From the NCBI GenBank assembly GCA_002763895.1, contig NSLH01000020.1, positions 1 through 48,401 of the forward strand: a stretch of DNA of 48,401 bases, given 5' to 3'. Position numbers and translations under genes: made by a program. Every line of letters starts with the position of its first letter. Positions within the stretch are counted from its first letter, which is position 1. Origin of the DNA: [Chlorobium] sp. 445. GTDB lineage: Bacteria > Bacteroidota > Chlorobiia > Chlorobiales > Thermochlorobacteraceae. Shown here piece by piece: positions 38,701 to 48,401 of the stretch. A model generated the notes under the pieces. The model had not been told where the DNA came from and did no database searches. It saw only the letters and a program-made list of their open reading frames with translations.

Positions 38701-41463
38701 ACGCTCTTCATTCAATCGCCTTACGAGAGTGCAACAGCATTGCTCACGATTGAGTGCGAAGGCGTTTTGGATTACCGTCAATTTGAGCTCAAAAACACAG
38801 CGCCCTCCATACAAATTCCAATTAAGCCTGAATACTTGCCGAATGCGTTTGTCTCAGTAATGCTGCTCAAAGGTAGAACCGCACCGCCGGGTAAGTTCAA
38901 AGAAGGGGATTTGGGTAAGCCATCTTTCAAAATTGGCTATACGAGAATGTCGGTGGATGCGTCCTCAAGGCGGCTTAGTGTAGAGATTAAGCCAAACAAA
39001 AAAGAATATCGTGTAGGTGAGACGGTCGAAGTGGAGTTGCAGGCTAAAGATGCGGAGGGACAAGGCTTGCAAACTGAAATTGCACTGGCGGCTGTCGATG
39101 CTGGGGTGCTCAATCTCATCGGTTACAAATTCCCGAATATGTTTGAGCGATTCTATGCGCAGCGGCTCCTGGAAGTAGAGACGTCTATCAATGTCATTCA
39201 CCTAATTGATCAGCGCAATTACGGCGAGAAAGGTGAAACACGCGGTGGCGATAAAGGCGGCGATGGCACAGGAGGCTTTTCATTCCGAAAGGATTTTCGA
39301 GTAACGCCCTACTGGAATCCGACTATTCTCACCGATGAAAGCGGCAGAGCTAAAATTAGCTTCAAACTGCCAGATAACCTCACCACATTCAGCTTGATGG
39401 CAGCGGCACAAACAATTGATCAATTCGGCAATGCGCAAACTCAGATTCTCACAACACAACCTCTGGTGATGACCGCAGCCTTGCCACGCTTTGTGCGCGT
39501 TGGCGATAAGTTTGAGGCAGGCGTTGTAGTAACGAACAACACTGACCAGAAAATCACGGTTACGGTTTCTGCAGCAGCACAAGGCGTGAAGTTTGTCGGT
39601 GAAGGCAAAGAAAAACTCTCTTTAGAACCGCGCACCTCCAAAGAAGCACGTTTCCGCTACGAAGCCGAAGCAGAAGGCACAGCGACCTTTGGCTTTACTG
39701 CAGAGAGCGATGCGGGTCAGCGCGATGCGCTGAAAGTCTCAATTCCCGTGCAAACTCCCTACATCAAAGAAACACTGGCGCTGGTTGGTGCAACAGAAGG
39801 GGCGCAAACTGAAATTGTCAAAATCCCGAAAGCGTATATCCCAACGTTGGTGAAGTCTCTGTGCAAACTGCCTCTACAGCACTGGTCGGCTTGCGTGAAG
39901 CCACAGCATATCTTTTTAACTATCCCTATGGCTGCTTGGAGCAGCGCGTGTCGAGCATCTTGCCCTACATCGTGGCAACTGATTTGATTGAGACCTTTGA
40001 GCTCAAAACCAAAGCTGATACCGCAAAGGGGGGCTACAAAACCGTTGTAGAAAAAACGCTTGCAGACCTCGAAAAATACCGCGTGCCCTCTGGCGGATTT
40101 GACTTCTGGCCACAGCCACGACAGGCAAGCGACTATGTCTCTGTCTATGCTACTTACGCTATGACATTAGCCAAACTCAATGGCTTCAGTGTCGAGAATA
40201 GTTTGCAACGACACGGTGTGGAGTATCTGCGTCGCGTCTTGCGTAAGAGTGATGAGGCTTACTTCGGCTACTACTCAACGCAAACACTCAAAGCATTTGC
40301 ACTCTACACACTGGCGCTAAATGGTGAGTTTGATAACTCCGCAATCGAAAAACTCTATCAAGAGCGCAGCAAACTGCCCTTGCAATCCAAAGCATATCTG
40401 CTGCGTGCAATGGCATTACAAGGCTCACCTCAACTTGCAGGCGTGGGCAATGTCGGCTCAAGTACAAACCGATTCCAGACACGCATCGCTGAACTTGCGC
40501 GTGAGATGATGAACCTTGCAAAGATTCAAAACGCCACCGCACACTTTGAGGATGGCACAAAAAGCGATTGGATATGGACCTTCAACTCTCCGGTGAAAAC
40601 CACAGCAACGGTCTTACAAGCACTCTTAGAATCTGACCAAGGTAAAGACCTTGCAGAGAAAGTGGTGGCTTGGCTCTTGCAATCGCAGCGCAACGGGCGT
40701 TGGGAGACAACTCAAGAAAATATCTTTGTGCTGCAAGCGCTAAACACCTATTTCCGCAAGTATGAGAGCGATGTGCCTGATTTCCGCGCAAAGGTGACCT
40801 TAGCTGCACAGACGCTGATTGATGAGACCTTCAAAGGTCGCTCCCTCAAAGCAAAAGTAACGACAGAGAGCCTCGATAAATTCGCAAAAGGTGATGCGCT
40901 TTCGCTGACAATAAGCAAAGAAGGACAAGGCAAACTCTACTATGGTGTGCGCCTCTCGTATTATCCAACCTACGCGCTGAAATCAAGAGATAACGGTATT
41001 TCGATTTTCAAAAAAATTGAGCCGCTCTCAAGCGCAAAGCGTAATAAAGGTGAAGTCGCTGCGGGCGATATTGTAAAAGTGACGTTGCAAATTGCTGTGC
41101 CAGAAGAACGCCATTTCGTGGCTATCAACGATCCCTTGGCAGCGGGACTTGAAGCCATCAATCCGACGCTGAACACTGCACCACGCTTACCTGAAGCAGG
41201 CAGATACGAAGGAGAAGAGAGCGGTTATGAAGAAGAAATAGACCCCGAAGCGCTTTACACCTTTGATTTCATTGAGCTACGAGACGACCGCGTTACACTT
41301 TTCGCACAGCGTTTGGGCGCAGGCGTGCATACTTACACTTACTATGCACGCGCTACAACTTACGGCAATTTTTGTGATGCCGCCCAGCTACGGTGAAGAA
41401 ATGTATGCGCCTGAAGTCTACGGCAGAACGGGCACATCCAGACTGCGCGTGGTAGCAAAGTAA
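35723..41463 (+). CDS. Bacterial alpha-2-macroglobulin lipoprotein, three frameshifts
   Basis: This trap-type protease inhibitor of the periplasm is anchored by a lipobox (LLLLSLLVLSC, Cys 21). The order is: an Ig-like N-terminal region; MG macroglobulin domains; the YRPATFSVKI and FTERGLYRAGESIYFKG segments (MG2/MG3); the central TYWNPTILTDESGRAKISFKLPDNLTTF-like region; the thioester site YGCLEQR (about residue 1402); an alpha-toroid; and a receptor-like C-terminal domain. There are three shifts: A7 for A8 at 36286-36292 (restores AKKIVLRDEKGAEIKF), AA for AAA at 39843-39844 (restores YIPNVGEVSVQTASTAL), and T5 for T4 at 41370-41374 (restores YGNFVMPPSYGEEMY). Corrected length is 1913 residues, normal for the family. 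The intact CLEQ motif supports a working thioester. Confidence 0.93.
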
Positions 41464-41596
41464 AAGAGATGAAGTATAACTTCAGATAATAAAGTGTTGC
41501 AACGAAGAACGAGACGCCTTGCTGTGATGCAGCAAAAGAAGTTAGATTTGCAAGTGCTACACACATACTTTGCCTAAAGCTTAAAGCCATACGCTG

Positions 41597-43572
41597 ATGA
41601 AACAAAGTCAAACCGTTCTGCTGCTGCTTGTAGTACTGAGCGCATTTGCGTTACCAGCGTTTGCCCAGCCGATTGGTTCAGGACAGGCGGCACTGCGCTT
41701 CTTTGGTAACGGCACAAATGATATCGACCGCGTCAAAATTCCACTGCTGAATCCGCCACCCAATGGCTCATCGCTGCCAATCAATGTAGGCAATAATTTC
41801 ACGATTGAATTTTGGATGCGTGCCTTTGCGTCTGAAAACACGGGCATTGTCCAGAGCACAAATGATGGCGATGGCTGGATTACTGGCAATGTCATTTTTG
41901 ATCGCGACATTATTGATAACCCCAACAACGGCGACTTTGGTGTGGCAATCGGGCGACCTACACTAACTTCCACAGAGCGCGTGGTAGCATTTGGTTGTGC
42001 TACTGGCAGTGTCGGCAGAACAATTATTGGAACAACAAACGTCGCAGATGGTAACTGGCATCATATCGCTGTAACGAAGAGCGGCAGCACAATTCGCATT
42101 TTTGTAGATGGCAATATCGATGCAACGGCTACCGATGCGCCCGCAGGCAGCATTGCGTACAATCCGGCGCGCTCACTCTCGACACGCACGCCTAACCCAC
42201 CTGTTTTCCCAACAAATACATGGGATAATGAGCCTTATATCGTCTTGGGAGCAGAAAAGCATGACTACGACCAGTATGTCAATAACTTCCCACCGCAATA
42301 TCTTTCATACAGTGGCTTTTTAGATGAACTGCGTATTTCGGACATTGTTCGCTACACTGCAGCCTTTACACCACCTACAGCGCCTTTCGCCCCCGATGCC
42401 AATACGGTTGGACTCTATCACTTTGATGAAGGGGCAGGCACAACACTGACGAACAGTATATCTTCGCTGAGCAACGGTGTCATTACGTCGGCGGCACTCC
42501 GTCAGGTCCAGTTTGGACAAGCGAATCGCCTTTTGGTGCAAATGGCGCAGCGGCTACCGTAGTGCGCAGCGTCAATAACACCACCACTACCGCTGACTTC
42601 AACGATGTTGGCAATACCACTGGCGTACGAATTGATTTTACGGGAGCAAGCGGGTCGGGCACAGTGCAAGTTCAGCGCTTTACAAATTCGCCACGCAGTC
42701 CAACAGGGATTGCTGGCAACGTTAGCCAATATCGATGGATTATTACAAGCCTTGGGTCATTTAGTTTTTCCTCGGCGACACTGCGTTTCCGAGTCAGTGA
42801 AATTCCAAATAGCGGTATTTTCAATGAAGCGACAGTACTGGTATATCGCCGTCCGACGCCCGACAACGGTAGCTTTGCTGGGCTGTCAATGCTCTCGCCA
42901 GTCGGTGGCGATCTGCGTGCAACCATCAACGCCTTCAGTGAATTTGCGCTCGGCTCAGGTGATAATCCACTGCCCGTTGAGCTCAGCGCATTTACAGCAC
43001 AAGCAACCGCACGTGGAATTGAACTGATGTGGCAAACGGCATCAGAGAAAAACAATGCTGGCTTTGAAGTGCGGCGCAGAAACCATGCAGAACATGGAGA
43101 CTGGCAAACCATTGCGTCGTATCAGTTTTCTGCAAACTTGCGCGGACAAGGCACAACCGCAAATCCAACCACCTACACATTTCTTGATGCGAATATCGAG
43201 ACAGGCAAAGTCTATCAATATGCATTGCGCTCAGTCGATTACAACGCTTCGCAGCATGACTACGCGCAAATCGTAACGGTAGAAGCGCGCGAAATAGAAC
43301 CGACTAAAGTTTATGATTATGCGCTGATGCAAAACTATCCCAATCCTTTCAATCCAAGCACCGTCATTCGCTTTACGATGAAAGAGCCGGGAGTGGCGAC
43401 ACTAACCATCACCGATGTCTTGGGACGCAAAGTGCATGCCATACAACTCAGAGCACAAGCAGGTGAAAATCGCTATTACTTCAATGCCGCAAATCTAGGC
43501 AGCGGGCTTTACTTCTATACACTCCAAGCAAATGGATTTTCACAAACACGCAAAATGATTCTTGCAAAGTAG
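41597..43572 (+). CDS. LamG-domain protein with type IX secretion C-terminal sorting signal, one frameshift
   Basis: A cleavable signal peptide (about residues 1-22, ending PAFAQ) is followed by a LamG/concanavalin-like jelly roll (NNFTIEFWMRAF, GNWHHIAVTKSGSTIRIFVDG, SGFLDELRISDIVRYTAAF, VGLYHFDEGAGTTL; about 50-300). A second beta-rich region and a fibronectin-like stretch (LMWQTASEKNNAGFEVRR) follow. A type A T9SS sorting domain at the C terminus carries NYPNPFNPSTVIRF, GVATLTITDVLGRKV and GLYFYTLQANGFSQTRKMIL. One shift at 42490-42491 (GG for GGG) restores VITSGGTPSGPVWTSESPFG and gives 658 residues. It is secreted across the outer membrane and probably displayed on the surface. The ligand is unknown. 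Confidence 0.88.
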
Positions 43573-43692
43573 CTAAACAATACTAACGGCGCGGGCACTT
43601 GCAGCACGAAAAAAGTAAAAAAGTGCTAACACTAATTCATAGACAAGCTATCTTTGCAGACGCTTCTTGCTAACAGTAACCTGTTCATTGCT

Positions 43693-46472
43693 ATGCAAAA
43701 AAAACAACTCTACTTGCTTTCCCTCTTACTGTTCTTTGTCTCAAGACTTTATGCACAAGGCACTGCACCACTGCCATTTTATCCCAATGCGAATTATGAT
43801 GCAACGATTCCAGCGCCCGACAGCGTCCTGGGCTACGCGCTAGGCTCGCAAGCCACAAGACATGCTGATGTGCTGCGTTATTTTCAGTCGCTTGCTGAAA
43901 AATCGCCGCTGCTAAGAGTAGAACCCTTCGGTGAGACGTTCGAGAAGCGAAAAATGATTTACGCCGTCATTTCTTCGCGCGAGAATCTCTCACGACTCAG
44001 TGAAATTCGCACTAACATGGAAAAACTTGCCTCTGGCAAACTCTCTGCTGCCGAGGCAGACGCACTGGCTGAACGTTTGCCAGCAATTGTATGGCTAGCT
44101 TACACGGTGCACGGCAATGAACTCTCAGGCTCTGAGGCTGCCATGCAGGTGGCGTATCATCTTGCGGCAGGCAAAGATGAAGCCACAGAAAAATTGCGCC
44201 GAGAACTTATTGTCATCATTGAGCCAGTTGAAAATCCTGATGGTAGGGAACGGGCAATTCAGCAGTTTGTGCAGTGGTCGGGCGCCGTGCCGAATCCTGA
44301 TGTGCAAAGTCTGAATCATACAGGGACATCTCCAAGCGGGCGCTTCAATCATTATCTTTTTGATATGAATCGTGATTGGCTGGCGCTTGTCTCGCCTGAA
44401 AGTCAAGCCCGCATCAAAGCCATTCAAGCCTGGCATCCGCAACTCATTGTCGATGCGCATGAAATGGGTTCATATCAAACTTACTACTTCAATCCGCCAG
44501 ATGAACCTATCAACCGCAACATTTCTGAGATTACAAAAAAGTGGTGGAAAATCTTTGGTAGTGATCAAGCCAAGGCCTTTGATCAATATGGCTGGAGCTA
44601 CTTTACACGAGAAACTTTTGACGAATGGTATGCTGGCTATGGCTCATCGTACCCGCTCTACATTGGTGCAGTCGGCATTCTCTATGAACAAGCCTCAACG
44701 CAAGGCTCAATCATCAAACGCCCTGATGGCTCAATTCTGACCTATCGTGAGGCAGTGCATCATCACTTTGTAAGTTCAATTGCAAATCTCACAACCGCCG
44801 CAAACAATCGTAAAGCCCTACTCAAAGATTTCTATACGCTGCGCAAAGAAGGAGGCGACTTAGGCAAAGCCGGCGACCCCAAAGTTTTTTCTTTATTGCT
44901 CCAAACGCACAAACCACACGCTTCGAGCGATTTTTAGAAAAGCTCCTGATGCACAAGATTGAAGTGGAAGTTGCTCAAAAAGAGTTTTCCATAAGTGCGG
45001 TCGATTACTGGACGGGCAAAGAAGTGCTGCGCAAATTGCCACAAGGCACACTGATTGTAAAACTTGCGCAGCCTAACGGACGATTAGCAAAGGTAATGAT
45101 GGAATTCGATCCGAGAATGCCACTCTCATTTCTACAACAGGAGCGGCGTGAGTTAGAAAAAAATGGCGAATCCAAAATCTATGATGTAACAGGCTGGTCA
45201 ATGCCGATTGCCTACGGTTTAGAGGCGTATTGGAGTCGCACCTTACCCAGCGTAAATACGGCGCCTGCCACGATGCCGACGAGGCCACAAGGCAAGCTCG
45301 AAAATCCTAATGCAAAATATGGATTCCTGCTTGATGCAACGGACGAACGCGCAATGCACGCACTCTCACTGATGCTGTCGAGAAATTGCAAAGTAGTAGC
45401 AGCAAAGAAGCCATTTGAAATCGAAGGACGTGCTTATACAAGAGGAAGTTTGCTACTGCGCAAAAATGAAAATGACCAAAATCTTGTCGCCACACTTTCA
45501 GAAATTGCAAAAGAAACTGGCGTGACGCTGTACGGCGTGAGCACTGCGCTTGCAAGCAAAGGACCCGATTTGGGCGGCGGCGAGTTTGTGTTGCTAGCGA
45601 TGCCAAGAATTGCGCTGGTGTTTGGCGATGGCGTCGATCCCACAAGCTTTGCACCGATTTGGCATCTTTTGGATGCGCGCTTTAGGCAGCGTGTCTCACT
45701 GCTCAACGCAAGCAACATCGGCGCGTATGACTTGCAGCGCTACAATATCATCATCTTGCCAAGTGGCAATTATCAAAGCACGCTTGGCACGCGTGGCATA
45801 AGTGTGCTGCGAACTTGGGTCGAACAAGGAGGCACACTCATTGCAATCGAGGAAGCTGCAGCATTTTTAGCCGATACCGCGCGTGCTTTCACAACTGTCA
45901 GGCTTCGCAGTCAGGCGCTCAAAGAGCTTAGCACGTATGAGACAGCATTAAAACTTGAAGAAAATATCACCAAGAAGTTAGATAGTTTGGAAATATGGGA
46001 ACCTCGGAAGAAAGAAGTAGAAAAGCCAGACACAAAGGACGAAAAATCAGCAGCAAAAAAAGATGATGAGATGCTCAAAATCGAAGATGAGCGTATCAAG
46101 CTCTTTATGCCGCGCGGGGCACTTTTAGCGGTCAAGCTCGATGAAGAACATTGGTTAGCGTTTGGCGCAGGAGAAAAAGTCGCTGCCACAATCTTCACAC
46201 CGCATATCTATCTCTCCAAATCGCCAGTGGAAACCGCAGGACGGTTTGCGGATGCAGAAAATCTGCGTGTATCAGGACTGCTCTGGCAAGAAGCCCGCTC
46301 AGGTTGGGCAAAATCAGCATACTTGATGCGAGAAGCCAAAGGGCGCGGGCAAGTCATTTTATTTGCAGGTGAGCCAAATTTCCGCGCCTATTACCACGCT
46401 ACCGAGCGGCTTTTACTAAATGCGATTTACTACGGAGTTGGATTTGGCACACGGCGCAGCGTAGAGTGGTAG
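43693..46472 (+). CDS. Secreted M14-family metallocarboxypeptidase-like protein with GATase1-like C-terminal domain, one frameshift
   Basis: The signal peptide (LLSLLLFFVSRLYAQ, about 6-20) fixes the ATG at 43693. The M14 domain shows the zinc motif HGNELSGSE (about 139-147), PVENPDGRER, FDMNRDWLAL, the third zinc ligand in DAHEMGSYQTYYF (about 254) and the catalytic Glu in ILYEQASTQGS (about 330). The C-terminal half contains a class I glutamine-amidotransferase-like fold (RIALVFGDGVDP, YNIIILPSGNY, GTLIAIEEAA), as in other large bacterial M14 proteins. The shift at 44885-44890 (T6 for T7) restores KVFFIAPNAQTTRFERFL and gives 926 residues. It ends 10 bp from the fmt stop on the other strand. 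Confidence 0.88.
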
Positions 46473-46482
46473 GTAAGTCGCC

Positions 46483-47415
46483 TTAAACGAAGCGCTCGTT
46501 GCCTTTGAGGTGATAGCCATGCAAAAAGTCGGAGGCACTCATGCGTTTTTTGCCTTCAAATTGCAAAGAAAGAATTTCAAGCAAGCCTTCGGCGCAACTG
46601 ACATAGAGCGAGTCGTTGCTGATATGCCATTGACCAGCATCACCTTGAGCGCGAGAGTCAACCAAGCGTGAGCGATAGATGCGCACAAGTTTATCGTCAA
46701 ATGTTGTCCATGCAGCCGGTCGCTCTGAGAGCCCGCACACGAATTGATGCACGGCACGCGCAGGCAAATGCCAATTGATTTTTGTGTTGTCTTTCGTGAG
46801 TTTAGGCGCTTTGGTAGCAAGCCTATCATCTTGTGGAATTGGCTGCACCGCGTTGTGGGCAATTAAATCCAGCGTTTCTACAACGGCTTCTGCACCAAGC
46901 ACAGACAAACGCGCCGCAAGTTCTGTGGCAACTTCGTCAGGAAAAATCTCCAAGCGCTTCTGTACAATCATTGCGCCCGTATCGACCTTTTCTTGTAAGA
47001 AAAATGTGGTTACGCCAGTCTCTTTTTCGCCATTGATAATCGCCCAGTTGATGGGCGCAGCACCACGATATTTTGGCAGCAGTGAGGCATGCAGATTGAA
47101 GGCGCCTTTGCATGGAATGGAAAAAATGTGCGGCGGTAAAATGCGAAAAGCAACGACAACAATCACATCAGGTTCAGCACGTCGCAGCGCAGTGGCAAAC
47201 TCTGCGCTATTGAGGTCTTCAACTTCAAGCGTAGGTAGACCAAGTTCTGTGGCTGTATGCTTGACTGGCGTAGGCTCAAGCTCACTGTGTGCACTGCGCC
47301 GCGGTTTGTCAGGACTTGTAACAACAAGAGTAATGTTGTAGCCAGAGGCTCTAACTTTGCGAAGCGATGGCACGGCAAATTCAGGCGTGCCCATAAACAC
47401 AGTGCGCAGACTCAT
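46483..47415 (-). CDS. fmt: Methionyl-tRNA formyltransferase
   Basis: Fmt formylates the initiator Met-tRNA with 10-formyl-THF. The N-terminal domain shows VFMGTPEFAVPSLRKV, VVTSPDKPRR, a VVVAFRILPP strand, FNLHASLLPKYRGAAPINWAIINGE (catalytic Asn-His-Asp region) and VTTFFLQEKVDTGAMI. The C-terminal OB-like domain has INWHLPARAVHQFVCGLSERPAAWT. At 310 residues the length is normal. The start at 47415 gives MSLRTVFMGTPEFA. It lies 29 bp after def on the same strand, the conserved def-fmt pair, and is intact. Confidence 0.97.
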   Translation of the reverse strand: MSLRTVFMGTPEFAVPSLRKVRASGYNITLVVTSPDKPRRSAHSELEPTPVKHTATELGLPTLEVEDLNSAEFATALRRAEPDVIVVVAFRILPPHIFSIPCKGAFNLHASLLPKYRGAAPINWAIINGEKETGVTTFFLQEKVDTGAMIVQKRLEIFPDEVATELAARLSVLGAEAVVETLDLIAHNAVQPIPQDDRLATKAPKLTKDNTKINWHLPARAVHQFVCGLSERPAAWTTFDDKLVRIYRSRLVDSRAQGDAGQWHISNDSLYVSCAEGLLEILSLQFEGKKRMSASDFLHGYHLKGNERFV

Positions 47416-47444
47416 AAACGCTGATTGAAGAAGGCATCAAAAAG

Positions 47445-47987
47445 CTACTTTGCCGCAAGCAAATACTCTGCTTCCACTTCACCGCGCCGAATGGCTTCAA
47501 GTTCAGCTCTGTGCTCGCGGCGCACACTGGGCTCAAGTTTCTCAACAAAAAGCTCACCATTGAGATGATCAAATTCATGCTGAATAACACGCGACATCAG
47601 ACCGCCAATGCGCTCAATGTGTTCTGCAAAATTTTCATCTCGATATTTGATCGTAATAAATTCAGGACGCACAACCACTTCACGCACACCAGGCATAGAA
47701 AGACAGCCTTCCTCCATCTCAATTTCACCTTCTGTCTGCAAAATTTGTGGATTGATGATGACCATGGGCTTGGTATGCTTATACTTTTCAATCATGGAAA
47801 TATCTGCCACAAGCAAACGAATGGATTTGCCAACCTGCGGCGCAGCAAGCCCAATGCCCTCAGCTTGGTACATGGTCTCAAACATATCTGCAATCAGTGT
47901 CCTAATCTCTTCAGTTACGCCTTTGAGCGGTTTAGCGACTTTCTTTAAGACTTCATGCCCGTAAGTGTAAATCGGTAAAATTGCCAT
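47445..47987 (-). CDS. def: Peptide deformylase
   Basis: Def removes the formyl group from nascent N-formyl-Met proteins, pairing with Fmt. The three metalloprotease motifs are present: GIGLAAPQVG (about residues 43-52), the metal-binding EEGCLSMPGV (Cys, about 97-106) and the QHEFDHLNG helix holding HExxH (about 138-146). The 180-residue length is normal. It starts MAILPIYTYGHEVLKKVAKP, as expected. It is intact, and fmt follows 29 bp downstream. Confidence 0.97.
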   Translation of the reverse strand: MAILPIYTYGHEVLKKVAKPLKGVTEEIRTLIADMFETMYQAEGIGLAAPQVGKSIRLLVADISMIEKYKHTKPMVIINPQILQTEGEIEMEEGCLSMPGVREVVVRPEFITIKYRDENFAEHIERIGGLMSRVIQHEFDHLNGELFVEKLEPSVRREHRAELEAIRRGEVEAEYLLAAK

Positions 47988-48072
47988 ATTCGTAATGCAC
48001 AGATAAGTGTTGTATAATATAGATTAAAGATAACAAAAACGCACGGCAAATTCGTTTTGAGAAGTAACAAAT

Positions 48073-48098
48073 AAGGGCAAGTGAGAGCACTCGCCCTT
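48073..48098 (-). terminator. Terminator downstream of the beta-propeller-like gene
   Basis: An 11-bp stem with one A-C mismatch (48073-48083 with 48088-48098) has an AGAG loop and is followed on the minus strand by TTATTTGTTAC. It lies 59 bp after the partial gene stop and before def, so it separates the two units. Confidence 0.7.
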
Positions 48099-48157
48099 TG
48101 CAGCGCAAGTGAATGTTGTTGCAGCTTATGTGCCTTGCTTAAATTGTTGCTATCCGC

Positions 48158-48401
48158 TTATTGCACCCGACGAATCCAGATTTGCGGGCTTGGTCCTGAG
48201 GTCGCCATAATCACCACATTGCCTACTGTGGCGAGCGCGCCTATATTGCTTCTTGTATCTTGAATACCTTGATTAAAATCGGTGAAATTAGTGCCATCGG
48301 TAGAACGCCAAACGCCTTCGTAGCGCATGCCGACAATGACCGATGTGCCGACGGTTGTCAGTGCACGTACATCATCTTCAAGGTCTTCAGGCGTATTTTT
48401 C
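48158..48401 (-). CDS. C-terminal end of a beta-propeller/BNR-like protein, cut by window edge
   Basis: An open frame enters from the right edge and stops at 48158. The 81 visible residues include DDVRALTTVGTSVIVGM, then RYEGVWRSTDGTNFTDFNQG, and end QIWIRRVQ. The VWRSTDGTNF element is typical of BNR/sialidase-like or YCF48-like propeller blades (GVFRSTDGGxxW). Without the N terminus no signal peptide or function can be judged. No T9SS sorting domain is visible at this end, because the protein ends directly after the last blade. A terminator hairpin follows. Confidence 0.65.
   Translation of the reverse strand, partial: KNTPEDLEDDVRALTTVGTSVIVGMRYEGVWRSTDGTNFTDFNQGIQDTRSNIGALATVGNVVIMATSGPSPQIWIRRVQ

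Noticed and set aside
43649-43656. TATCTTTG as a Bacteroidota-type -7 promoter element before the M14 gene
   Set aside because: The sequence matches TAnnTTTG and lies 37 bp before the ATG, but no TTTG lies 19-21 bp upstream, so it may be chance.
1-48401. CRISPR arrays, tRNA/rRNA genes, insertion sequences, phage genes or a restriction system
   Set aside because: None was seen on either strand by eye. A tRNA scan would settle the tRNA part, since such genes are easy to miss without a tool.

Overview
The window looks like a chromosomal segment from a bacterium of the Bacteroidota/Chlorobiota (FCB) group, most probably on the Chlorobi-Ignavibacteria side. The evidence is a secreted LamG protein ending in a type IX secretion C-terminal sorting domain (NYPNPFNPST motif), a type III glutamine synthetase, a ComB-type phosphosulfolactate phosphatase, a bacterial alpha-2-macroglobulin next to PBP1C, and moderate GC content with mostly weak Shine-Dalgarno sites. 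A Chloroherpeton/Thermochlorobacter-like lineage is my best guess, but no photosynthesis marker lies in the window, so this is inference. I saw no rRNA, tRNA, CRISPR array, insertion sequence or phage gene.

Layout. 1-1044 (minus): a truncated CobW/COG0523 metallochaperone GTPase and a small lipoprotein. 1114-11707 (plus): ispF, hflX, an FkbM methyltransferase, alaS, gcvT, comB and ftsK. 11798-17621 (minus): clpC, then a 0.55 kb intergenic stretch, then glnN and an Lrp/AsnC regulator. 17904-18293 (plus): a small Ala/Pro-rich protein of unknown function. 18399-21192 (minus): a three-domain secreted esterase translationally coupled to a YihY/BrkB membrane protein. 21389-27725 (plus): ppk1, rpiB, a CBS protein, an orphan GroES-like protein, a coiled-coil lipoprotein, nadA and a DedA protein. 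27731-32164 (minus): an MCE/MlaD protein, aroQ, a Bax-inhibitor-1 protein, hslU and hslV. 32406-46472 (plus): a degenerate adenylate-kinase-like protein, pbpC, alpha-2-macroglobulin, a LamG/T9SS cargo protein and an M14 peptidase. 46483-48401 (minus): fmt, def and the C-terminal end of a beta-propeller-like protein.

Most of the content is housekeeping: translation (alaS, def, fmt, hflX), protein quality control (clpC, hslUV, GroES-like), chromosome segregation (ftsK), nitrogen assimilation (lrp-glnN), isoprenoid, shikimate and NAD synthesis, and polyphosphate. The accessory-looking part is the cell-envelope block at 32.4-46.5 kb. There a peptidoglycan synthase, a trap-type protease inhibitor lipoprotein, a T9SS cargo and a secreted carboxypeptidase-like protein lie head to tail.

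The dominant anomaly is that eleven genes are each broken by one to three single-base shifts, 15 in total. Nearly all are in mononucleotide runs, and they hit genes that are normally essential or intact (ftsK, clpC, glnN, ppk1, rpiB). Correcting one base at each site restores a full-length family member every time. The simplest reading is indel error in the assembly rather than real pseudogenes. I therefore annotate each as one gene and give the shift position. I did not find a convincing undescribed system. The best candidates for new biology are the pseudo-adenylate kinase upstream of pbpC, the Gal-binding/NTF2/esterase fusion, and the small Ala/Pro-rich protein.
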